In this document: one piece after another, positions 35,298-42,744 of the stretch
Layout: every line of letters begins with the position of its first letter
Position numbering within the stretch: the stretch's first letter is position 1
Origin: Clostridia bacterium
GTDB lineage: Bacteria > Bacillota_A > Clostridia > TANB77 > CAG-508
Reading direction: 5' to 3'
DNA: 64,000 bases
Assembly: GCA_022791475.1 (NCBI GenBank)
Contig: JAAVZD010000027.1
Coordinates: 1 to 64,000 of the forward strand
Notes under the pieces: generated by a model
Seen by the model: only the letters and a program-made list of their open reading frames with translations
What the model was told of the DNA's origin: nothing
Databases searched by the model: none
Position numbers and translations under genes: made by a program

Positions 35298-37058
35298 ATG
35301 GAGAAAAAAATGAAACAACTATTAAAACAAATGTATAAAGGTGTAAAAAAATATATAGCTGGAATTTTAATATGTGGAATTATTTCATCTTTCTTTAATG
35401 TACAGCTTACCAAATTTGTTATGTATATGATAGATGGAGCAGTAACCAATAAAGCACAAATTCCAGAATTTGTGACTATGTTTTTTTACCAAAATGAAAT
35501 ATATTATAAACTTTTAGTATTAGCCATTTTTATGTTTGGTTTTATAATAATAATTAGCCTTTCAAATTATATAAGGAATTATTATACTACTAAAATGAGA
35601 TTAGGAATAAACCAAAACTTAAAAACATTATTATTAAACCACTCTACATATTTAGAATATATGGAATATGCAAAACAAGAAAAAAGCCAAATATTGCAAA
35701 GAATTAGCACAGATTCGAACAATATTTTAAATTTTATTATGGATAAATATAATTTATTAGTAGATTCAGTTTTCATACTATTTTTCTCCATGATAGAAAT
35801 TTTTAAACTTAATATATTAGTAAGTGCAGTTATAAGCACTATAATTACTATTATAGTAGTAATGTCAATATGGTATTTTAAAAAGACAAAGCAAATAGTA
35901 AGAAAAAATGTAACCTTACATGAAACCTTAATTGAAAAGACATTAAATGCAATATATTACCCTAAAATGATAAAATTATTTAATAGAGAAGAAAAAGAAA
36001 TAAAAGATTTTGACAATGTTAATGAAGAATATTTAAAAAATGATAAAAAATTAGTTGATTATTTAATATATTATGAATTAATAGGATCAGGTGTACGAAA
36101 TTTAAAAGATCCAGCTATTATTTTAATAGGAGGAATATTTTTTGCACTCGGTAAGATGAATATAGGAGCATTAATTGTGCTAATTACCTACTCTAACAAC
36201 ATATTAGAATATATTCTACAACTAATATATGCAGTAGAAGGAATTAACGATTTCTTAGTTCCACTAGAAAGAATAAGAAAGTATTTAGAATTAAAAGAAG
36301 AAAAACAAGACAACAATTGTGAAGAAATAAAAGAAACCAAATTAGAATTTAAAGATGTTAGTATTACTATACAAAACAAGAAAATTTTAAGCCATACATC
36401 ATTTACATTAGAAAAAGGACAAAGTATATATTTGGTAGGTGATAATGGTAGCGGAAAAAGTATTATAATAAAGGTACTATTAGGCTTTATCCCATATGAA
36501 GGAACAATTCTAATAGGAGGGGAAAATTTGAAAAACTTAAGCTTAAGTACAATAAGAGATTACATAGGAGTAGTATTTCAAGAACCCTTCATCTTTTCAG
36601 ATACAGTAAGGAATAATATAGACATACAAGGGAAATATTCACTAAAAAAAGTAAAAGAGATAAGCAAAATGTGTGAAATATTAGGAGAAATAGAAAATTT
36701 GCAAGATGGATATCAAACAATACTAGGAGAAAGAGGAATTGATTTAAGCGGTGGACAAAAACAAAGAATTTCCATTGCAAGAACATTAATTCAAGATAAA
36801 AAGATAATAATTTTTGATGATGTATTAAGCAAACTAGATAATGTAACAAAAGAAAAAATAAAGGAGCATATGGAACAAAATTATAATCATCAAATAAAAA
36901 TATATATAACACAAGATATAAGAAGAATTCCAGAAGAAGCGATAGTATTCTTTAAACAAAAAGATAGTATAGTTATTAGTAAGCAAAAGGAATTAAAAGA
37001 GAAAAATGATGAATATAAAAAAATACTACAAATGTATAATAATATGATAGGAGAATAA
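35298..37058 (+). CDS. ABC exporter half-transporter, degenerate-site subunit
   Basis: 586 residues: a six-helix ABC exporter membrane domain (about 1-300) fused to an ATPase domain. Walker A is GDNGSGKS, the Q loop FQEP, the signature a perfect LSGGQKQR, but Walker B ends FDD instead of FDE and the switch His is replaced (ITQD). The catalytic Glu and His are therefore both missing, as in the non-hydrolysing site of heterodimeric exporters. The next gene supplies the partner. The ATG at 35310, after GGAG, may be the true start. Confidence 0.92.
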   Translation: MEKKMKQLLKQMYKGVKKYIAGILICGIISSFFNVQLTKFVMYMIDGAVTNKAQIPEFVTMFFYQNEIYYKLLVLAIFMFGFIIIISLSNYIRNYYTTKMRLGINQNLKTLLLNHSTYLEYMEYAKQEKSQILQRISTDSNNILNFIMDKYNLLVDSVFILFFSMIEIFKLNILVSAVISTIITIIVVMSIWYFKKTKQIVRKNVTLHETLIEKTLNAIYYPKMIKLFNREEKEIKDFDNVNEEYLKNDKKLVDYLIYYELIGSGVRNLKDPAIILIGGIFFALGKMNIGALIVLITYSNNILEYILQLIYAVEGINDFLVPLERIRKYLELKEEKQDNNCEEIKETKLEFKDVSITIQNKKILSHTSFTLEKGQSIYLVGDNGSGKSIIIKVLLGFIPYEGTILIGGENLKNLSLSTIRDYIGVVFQEPFIFSDTVRNNIDIQGKYSLKKVKEISKMCEILGEIENLQDGYQTILGERGIDLSGGQKQRISIARTLIQDKKIIIFDDVLSKLDNVTKEKIKEHMEQNYNHQIKIYITQDIRRIPEEAIVFFKQKDSIVISKQKELKEKNDEYKKILQMYNNMIGE

Positions 37059-37059
37059 G

Positions 37060-38763
37060 ATGAACCAATTAAATGAAATGTTTCACTATGGAAATTTTGA
37101 ACGAAGAATTATAATTACATGGATGGAATATGCAATTACTACAATATTCTGGATAATTATAGAACAATATATTACATTTTTTGCCTTTGATGATGCAATA
37201 AAAACAGAAAATATAAGCCTAATTTTATTTTTTGCTATTTTAATGTTAGTGAAAGTTATAGTAAAGGCGGCAGAAGGAATTCTAAATTGTATATTAAGAC
37301 ACCATTTACAAAGAGATTTTTCATATTATGCTAGAAAAGATATTTTTAATAGAATAATAAATGCTAATATTAATTTTTTTGATAAAAGTAATACAGGAGA
37401 ATTATTAGAACTAGCAATGAATGATTCAGAACAATTCTCTACGTTTTTTACACAAAATGGATTGCAAACCACAAGTAATCTATTAAGAGTAATTACATAC
37501 CTTTTGATTTTACTGTTTATGGATGTTAAATTAGGAATTATTTTAATAACAATATATATAGTTGGTTATTTAGGAATCTTTATTATAAATAGGAAAAAGA
37601 TAACATTGATAAATAATATTAGAAAACTAAATATTTTAATAACTAAATCAATTACAGAACAAATAAATGGATTAGAGTTAATAAAATCATTAAGAATAGA
37701 AGAAAAAAGATTAAAACATATATCAAAACTAATAGAAAAATATAATAGTCAGTCAAAAAAACTAGATAAAGTAATAAGAAATTACAATTTTATTTATGAT
37801 TTATTTTCTTTATTTACATTAATTATAGTAGGCTTTGTAGGAGGAATAGATTTACTAACAGGAGCCATAACATATGGAGCATTAATAATATTTATTAATG
37901 GAACTAGTTCTATAATTAAATGGATGAATACAGTAATTAGATCCATAGAAAAATTAAATAATTCATATATATCTTTCTTAAAAATACTAAAATTCAATAG
38001 AGAAGTAGAAAGTGAAAAAGAAACAGGTAAAACTAGATTAGAAAGTGTAAATGAAATAGAATTTAAAAATGTAAAATTTGCTTATAATGAAGATTCTAAA
38101 ATTTTGAAAGAAATAAATTTAGAAGTAGGAAAAAATGAAAAAGTGGCAATTATAGGAAAAACAGGCTCAGGAAAAACAACATTAGTCAATTTATTATGTA
38201 GGTTTTATTCTACAACAGGAGGAAAAATACTAATTAATGGTAAAGACTATACAAGCTATACAATGCATAGCCTGAGAGAAAAAATAGGCTATGTAATGCA
38301 AGATGTAGTAGTTTTTAAAGGAAATGTATATGAAAATATAAACTATGCAAATAAAAAGGTTACTAATGAAGAAATTATAGAAATTTGTAAAAGGCTAAAT
38401 TTACATGAAAAAATTATATCTTTACCACAAGGATATGAAACAGATTTAAGTCAAAATAAAGACATTTTATCGCAAGGAGAAAAGCAAATGCTTAATTTCG
38501 CACGTATAATGGTAGAAGACCCAGAAATTATAATTTTAGATGAAGTGACCTCTTCTTTAAGCTATGAAAATGAAGAACTAATAAAAAATGCAACAGAGCA
38601 AATTATGAAAGATAAAATATGCTTTCTAATTGCACACAGATTATCTAGTATACAAAGTTGTAATAAAATTATTTTACTAGAAGATGGTAAAATAGTAGAA
38701 GCGGGAAATCATAAGGAATTAATAGAAAAACAAGGAAGATATTATAATTTGGTAAATGCATAA
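37060..38763 (+). CDS. ABC exporter half-transporter, catalytic-site subunit
   Basis: 567 residues, the partner of the preceding subunit. The membrane domain is followed by an ATPase with Walker A GKTGSGKTT, a proper Walker B ILDEVTSSL with the catalytic Glu, and the switch His in AHRLSS. Its own signature is degenerate (LSQGEKQ). In a heterodimer this gives one full site (this Walker A/B plus the partner's LSGGQ) and one dead site, as in BmrCD and TM287/288. It starts one base after the previous stop. Confidence 0.93.
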   Translation: MNQLNEMFHYGNFERRIIITWMEYAITTIFWIIIEQYITFFAFDDAIKTENISLILFFAILMLVKVIVKAAEGILNCILRHHLQRDFSYYARKDIFNRIINANINFFDKSNTGELLELAMNDSEQFSTFFTQNGLQTTSNLLRVITYLLILLFMDVKLGIILITIYIVGYLGIFIINRKKITLINNIRKLNILITKSITEQINGLELIKSLRIEEKRLKHISKLIEKYNSQSKKLDKVIRNYNFIYDLFSLFTLIIVGFVGGIDLLTGAITYGALIIFINGTSSIIKWMNTVIRSIEKLNNSYISFLKILKFNREVESEKETGKTRLESVNEIEFKNVKFAYNEDSKILKEINLEVGKNEKVAIIGKTGSGKTTLVNLLCRFYSTTGGKILINGKDYTSYTMHSLREKIGYVMQDVVVFKGNVYENINYANKKVTNEEIIEICKRLNLHEKIISLPQGYETDLSQNKDILSQGEKQMLNFARIMVEDPEIIILDEVTSSLSYENEELIKNATEQIMKDKICFLIAHRLSSIQSCNKIILLEDGKIVEAGNHKELIEKQGRYYNLVNA

Positions 38764-38783
38764 AAATTATAGGGAGAAAATAG

Positions 38784-39377
38784 ATGGAAAAAGAATTTAT
38801 AGAAAATGCTTTAAAAGTAATGAAATTTAATATAGAAGAAACAGAAAAAGATTTGGTACAGTTTGTAAATATGCGAGAATATGGTGTAGCAAATAAGCAA
38901 AAGCCATTATTACTTACAATAGGATTACAGTCTTGTATAGCATTAATAGCATATGAGAAAAATTTTTCGTTTCTAGCTCATATGAATGTATACAAAGGAA
39001 ATTGTGAAAAAGATTTTGAATTAGATGAAAAAGATGAAATAGTAAAATGTAGAAAAATAGAAAATTTATATGAAGAAATAATGAAAAATAGAGAAAACAT
39101 TACAGATACTATAAATATAGGAATAGTATTAGGAGTAACACCAGTAGGAAAAGAACATGAAAGCAGAAAAGTAATAGAAAAAGATTTACAAGAAATGTTT
39201 AATAAGCTAAGAGAAAATAAAATATCAGCAAGAAGATTACCAAATATAAATAGTTATTCTTTAATATTAGACTCAAGAACAGGTATAATTATACACGATG
39301 GAGTAGAAAATGAAAATAGAATTACTAACATAGCAATAGATAGAAAAATTGAAAATAAAGAAGAAAATATAAGATAA
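38784..39377 (+). CDS. CheD-like protein (possible Gln/Asn deamidase fold)
   Basis: 197 residues. The segment LLTIGLQSCIALIAYEKNFS then FLAHMNVYKG resembles the CheD core, where TxGLGSCV holds the catalytic Cys and AHxM the His. Later parts (INIGIVLGVTPVG, KISARRLPNINSYSLILDSRTGIIIHDG) also recall CheD's strand order. CheD acts on chemoreceptors, but no chemotaxis genes are in this window, so the target is unknown. It sits 20 bases after the ABC pair. Confidence 0.55.
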   Translation: MEKEFIENALKVMKFNIEETEKDLVQFVNMREYGVANKQKPLLLTIGLQSCIALIAYEKNFSFLAHMNVYKGNCEKDFELDEKDEIVKCRKIENLYEEIMKNRENITDTINIGIVLGVTPVGKEHESRKVIEKDLQEMFNKLRENKISARRLPNINSYSLILDSRTGIIIHDGVENENRITNIAIDRKIENKEENIR

Positions 39378-39458
39378 AAAAATATTGAGAAATATTTACA
39401 AATAAAATGAAATGTGATAATATATATCAAAACTATAAAACAAAAGGAGGACATAATT

Positions 39459-39767
39459 ATGTCGTTACTAGAATTGCAAAAAGAGATATATGAAAACAAA
39501 ATACGGCATGGATTTAACATTACAGATTTAAATGAAGAATTCTGTCATCTCTATGGAGAAGTAGCAGAAGCTCATGATGCTTGGTACAAAGGTCTGGATA
39601 GTTTTCCTGAGGAATTAGCAGATGCAGCTATATTCTTATTAGGAATAGCAGCAATTAAAGGAGTAGACCTTGAACAAGAAATAATTAAGAAGGTTGAAAA
39701 GAATAAACGAAGAAAATATGTAAAAAACAGTGTTGGAAATTTTGTGAAGGCAGAAAATGAATCTTAA
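39459..39767 (+). CDS. MazG-like nucleotide pyrophosphohydrolase domain protein
   Basis: 102 residues. The alpha-helical MazG-like core is visible as EEFCHLYGEVAEAHDAWYKG with the ExxE metal ligands, and EELADAAIFLLGIAAIKGVD with the second set. Such enzymes hydrolyse (d)NTPs to monophosphates, often as house-cleaning. I start at ATG 39459 after AAAAGGAGG; the upstream GTG is before that site. Codon 16 is an in-frame CGG (followed by CAT). A terminator follows at 39771. Confidence 0.8.
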   Translation: MSLLELQKEIYENKIRHGFNITDLNEEFCHLYGEVAEAHDAWYKGLDSFPEELADAAIFLLGIAAIKGVDLEQEIIKKVEKNKRRKYVKNSVGNFVKAENES

Positions 39768-39770
39768 AAA

Positions 39771-39812
39771 ATCCCCTTTGAAGTACACGATATGTATTTC
39801 AAAGGGGATATT
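39771..39812 (+). terminator. Hairpin terminator after the MazG-like gene
   Basis: A 16-bp stem (39771-39786 with 39794-39809, one G-T pair) contains a GGGG/CCCC core. Confidence 0.7.
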
Positions 39813-39845
39813 TATTAGTGGATATAATAAAAAAATATTAAATCA

Positions 39846-39873
39846 TTGACAAAATAGAAAAATATAGTATAAT
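39846..39873 (+). promoter_or_regulatory. Promoter of the 49-residue membrane protein
   Basis: A consensus TTGACA at 39846-39851 and TATAAT at 39868-39873 are 16 bases apart. Confidence 0.8.
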
Positions 39874-39906
39874 TAATATGTAGTATAATTTTTAGGGGAG
39901 AAAAAA

Positions 39907-40056
39907 ATGATAGCTAAAGTTTGGAAAAAAGTATTACTAGTCATAGTAGTATTAGCATGCTTGTTCAATTTAGTTAATAAGTTTGTATTTCATCCAACAA
40001 TAGAAGATGAACTAGAAGCTTCAGCTAAATATGTACAAGAACAAAAAGAAAAATAG
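39907..40056 (+). CDS. Small single-pass membrane protein (49 residues)
   Basis: Translation gives MIAKVWKKVLLVIVVLACLF then NLVNKFVFHPTIEDELEASA and an acidic/basic end. One membrane helix spans about 8-24 with a soluble tail. A consensus promoter and an AGGGGAG site before the ATG support expression. I know no family. Confidence 0.55.
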   Translation: MIAKVWKKVLLVIVVLACLFNLVNKFVFHPTIEDELEASAKYVQEQKEK

Positions 40057-40075
40057 GTAAAAACATAATAAGTAC

Positions 40076-40104
40076 TTGAAAAAAATGTATTTATGTGTTA
40101 ATAT
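40076..40104 (+). promoter_or_regulatory. Promoter of rpmE
   Basis: TTGAAA at 40076-40081 and TAATAT at 40099-40104 are separated by 17 bases, about 40 bases before the rpmE start. Confidence 0.6.
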
Positions 40105-40148
40105 ATAAAAGATAGTTTTTAATAAAGAGAGGAAGAGGTGAATACAAA

Positions 40149-40349
40149 ATGAGAGAAGGAATACATCCAACATATACAGAAAGTACAATTACATGTGCAT
40201 GTGGAAACGTAATGAAAACAAATTCAGTAAAATCTGAAATGAAAGTAGACGTTTGCTCAAAATGTCATCCATACTGGACAGGTAATTTAAGAAAAGAAAC
40301 AACAGGTGGTAGAGCAGATAAATTTAAGAAAAAATATGGAATTCAATAA
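40149..40349 (+). CDS. rpmE: 50S ribosomal protein L31, zinc-binding type
   Basis: 66 residues, the full length for L31. REGIHPTYTESTITCACGNV and VDVCSKCHPYWTG carry the four Cys of the zinc ribbon (CxC and CxxC), so this is the zinc-containing form rather than the zinc-free paralogue. GGRADKFKKKYG ends the protein. It has its own promoter and is followed by a family A repeat. Confidence 0.97.
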   Translation: MREGIHPTYTESTITCACGNVMKTNSVKSEMKVDVCSKCHPYWTGNLRKETTGGRADKFKKKYGIQ

Positions 40350-40389
40350 CAAACATAAAATAGAGTGGGAAACCATTCTTTTTTTGTTG

Positions 40390-40449
40390 TGTCCATTGGG
40401 TGTCCATTGGGGACGTTTCCTAATGGGTAATCTGTCCCTTTTGGACACA
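40390..40449 (+). repeat. Family A dispersed repeat downstream of rpmE
   Basis: TGTCCATTGGG is duplicated, then GGACGTTTCCTAATGGGTAA and TCTGTCCCTTTTGGACA follow, so the ends (TGTCC and GGACA) pair. It matches the copies at 19549 and 32174. Confidence 0.8.
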
Positions 40450-40600
40450 TAGTTTAAATTAAGAAAGATTTGAAAAAAGGAAAGCTTTAGACGAGTCCAA
40501 AATCTTTTCTTTAAAAAGTCGTAAAATGTAATATATTTCGCTTGAAAAAACTTATAAAATGTAATAAAATAAAGCAAATGGTAAAAAGGAGAAATAAGCT

Positions 40601-42010
40601 TTGAAAAAAATAAACATAGAAGAAGAACTAAAATATATAGATAAAGTAAATGAAATAAATAAAGGAAAAATATTAAAATATTATATATTAACAATGGGAT
40701 GCCAATTAAATGAAAATGACTCAGAAAAACTAAGTGGAATGTTAGAAAAAATGAACTATAAAAAAACATTAAATATGGAAGAGGCTGACTTAGTTTTATT
40801 CAACACATGTTGCGTACGTGAAAATGCAGAAGAAAAGCTATTTGGAAAAGTAGGAGAAGTAAAAAAACAAAAAGAAAATAAAGGCACAATAATTGCAATA
40901 GGTGGCTGTATGATGCAAGAAGAACATATAGTAAAAAAACTAAAACAAAGTTACCCATATGTAGATATAATATTTGGAACACATACACTTCATAAATTAC
41001 CAAAAGACCTTTACAAAGCCTTGGAAGAAAAAAAGAAAATAAGAGATGTAATAGATATAGATGGAGAAATAATAGAAGGACTGCCAATATCAAGAAATGA
41101 TAAAATAAAAGCATCAGTAACAATAATGAATGGATGTAATAATTTTTGTAGTTACTGTATAGTTCCATATGTACGTGGAAGAGAAAGAAGTAGAAGTCCA
41201 AAAGATATTATAGAAGAAGTACGTTTGCTAGCAAAGCAAGGGTATAAGGAAATAACACTATTAGGACAAAATGTCAACTCATATTTAAGAGTAGAACGTG
41301 AAAAGAAAATAGAATTTGAAGAATACGAGGGAGTAAACTCATTTGCAACTCTATTAAGAGCCGTAGAAAAGATAGAAGGAATAGAAAAAATACGTTTTGT
41401 ATCACCACACCCAAAAGATTTCACCGATGATGTAATAGAAGCAATAAAAGACTGCAAGAAAGTAAGTAAAATAGTACACTTACCACTTCAATCAGGAAGT
41501 ACAAATGTACTAAAAGTAATGAACAGAAAATACACAAAAGAACAATACTTAAAATTAGTAGAAAAAATGAAAAAAATGGTACCAAACATAGTATTTTCAA
41601 CAGATATAATAGTAGGTTTCCCAGGAGAAACAGAAGAAGACTTTGAAGATACACTAGATGTTGTAAAAAAAGTACACTTCGAGCAAGTATTCATGTTCAT
41701 ATACTCAAGAAGAGTAGGAACACCAGGCGATAGAATGGAAAACCAAATACCAGAAGAAATAAAACATAAACGTTTTGATAGGTTAAAGTTATTGGTAGAA
41801 AGTCAAATAGAAGAAAATAATAATAAATACATAGGAACAACTCAAAGGGTACTAGTAGAAGGAATAAGTAAAACAAACAAAGAAATGTTAACAGCAAGAA
41901 CTGACACAAACAAAGTAGTAGTATTTGAAGGAAAGAAAGAATTAATAGGAAACATAGTGAATTTAAAAATAGTATCAGAGCATATGTGGTATTTAAAAGG
42001 AGAAATATAA
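40601..42010 (+). CDS. miaB: tRNA-2-methylthio-N6-isopentenyladenosine(37) synthase MiaB
   Basis: A radical-SAM methylthiotransferase that adds a methylthio group to i6A37 of tRNAs reading UNN codons. The 469 residues contain the N-terminal UPF0004 domain with its cluster Cys (TMGCQLNENDSE, NTCCVRENAE, GGCMMQ), the radical-SAM CxxxCxxC in NGCNNFCSYCIVPYVRGRER, and a TRAM domain at the end. The TTG start at 40601 follows AAAAAGGAG. The stop is two bases from the next gene, which is probably cotranscribed, as is mutS. Confidence 0.95.
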   Translation: MKKINIEEELKYIDKVNEINKGKILKYYILTMGCQLNENDSEKLSGMLEKMNYKKTLNMEEADLVLFNTCCVRENAEEKLFGKVGEVKKQKENKGTIIAIGGCMMQEEHIVKKLKQSYPYVDIIFGTHTLHKLPKDLYKALEEKKKIRDVIDIDGEIIEGLPISRNDKIKASVTIMNGCNNFCSYCIVPYVRGRERSRSPKDIIEEVRLLAKQGYKEITLLGQNVNSYLRVEREKKIEFEEYEGVNSFATLLRAVEKIEGIEKIRFVSPHPKDFTDDVIEAIKDCKKVSKIVHLPLQSGSTNVLKVMNRKYTKEQYLKLVEKMKKMVPNIVFSTDIIVGFPGETEEDFEDTLDVVKKVHFEQVFMFIYSRRVGTPGDRMENQIPEEIKHKRFDRLKLLVESQIEENNNKYIGTTQRVLVEGISKTNKEMLTARTDTNKVVVFEGKKELIGNIVNLKIVSEHMWYLKGEI

Positions 42011-42011
42011 T

Positions 42012-42608
42012 ATGTCAGAAAATGTAAATATAATAGAAAAAGCTTTAATGTTTGCAATAATTGCACATAGCGCACAAGTAAGAAAAGGAAAACCAGAAGA
42101 ACCAGCAATAGTTCACCCAATAGCAGTAGCAGAAATACTAAGATGCTATGGAGCAGACAGAAATGTCATTGCTGCTTCATATTTACATGATGTTCCTGAA
42201 GATACAAAATTTACATTAGAAGATATAAAAAAGAATTTTGGAGAAGATATAGCGCATTTAGTAGAGGTAGCATCAGAACTAGATAAAAGCAAGCCTTGGG
42301 AAGAAAGAAAACAAAATAAAATAAACAAAATGAGAGAAAAAGTATTAAGAGACAAATTAATAGTAATTGCAGATAAGATATCTAACATTGAAGATATAAA
42401 TAGAATATTTAAAGAAAAAGGATATAAAGACTTGTCAGCATTTAATAGAGGAGAGGAAAAGCAAGAGTGGTATTATAGAAATATGTATAAAAGTTTAATT
42501 ACAAACGAAGATGCACAAGACTCACTATTTATAAGGTTACAAAATGGAATAGATAATGCATTTGGAAGAACAATGGAAGACTACTTTGAAGAAGAAAGAG
42601 GACTTTAA
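42012..42608 (+). CDS. HD-domain phosphohydrolase, RelA/SpoT-hydrolase-like
   Basis: 198 residues. AIIAHSAQVRKGKPEEPAIV then HPIAVAEILRCYGADRNVIA and ASYLHDVPEDT give the HD metal site arrangement seen in SpoT/Mesh1-like (p)ppGpp hydrolases, and ADKISNIEDI supplies the later Asp. There is no synthetase or TGS domain. Function as a small alarmone hydrolase is plausible but not proven. The ATG lies directly after miaB. Confidence 0.75.
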   Translation: MSENVNIIEKALMFAIIAHSAQVRKGKPEEPAIVHPIAVAEILRCYGADRNVIAASYLHDVPEDTKFTLEDIKKNFGEDIAHLVEVASELDKSKPWEERKQNKINKMREKVLRDKLIVIADKISNIEDINRIFKEKGYKDLSAFNRGEEKQEWYYRNMYKSLITNEDAQDSLFIRLQNGIDNAFGRTMEDYFEEERGL

Positions 42609-42744
42609 AAAATAAATTAAAAGATTAAAATTGCACCTACAATTGAATATATAATTTAAGGGTAGTTTTGTAGAAGGAAGTGGACGATTAATAATCGACC
42701 ATACAACAAGGAGTAAAATGAAAAGGTATAAGGAGAATTAGAAT

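Noticed and set aside
40287..40769. A 160-residue minus-strand frame between rpmE and miaB
   Set aside because: It overlaps L31 and MiaB coding sequence and a dispersed repeat, and shows no ribosome-binding site or family resemblance.
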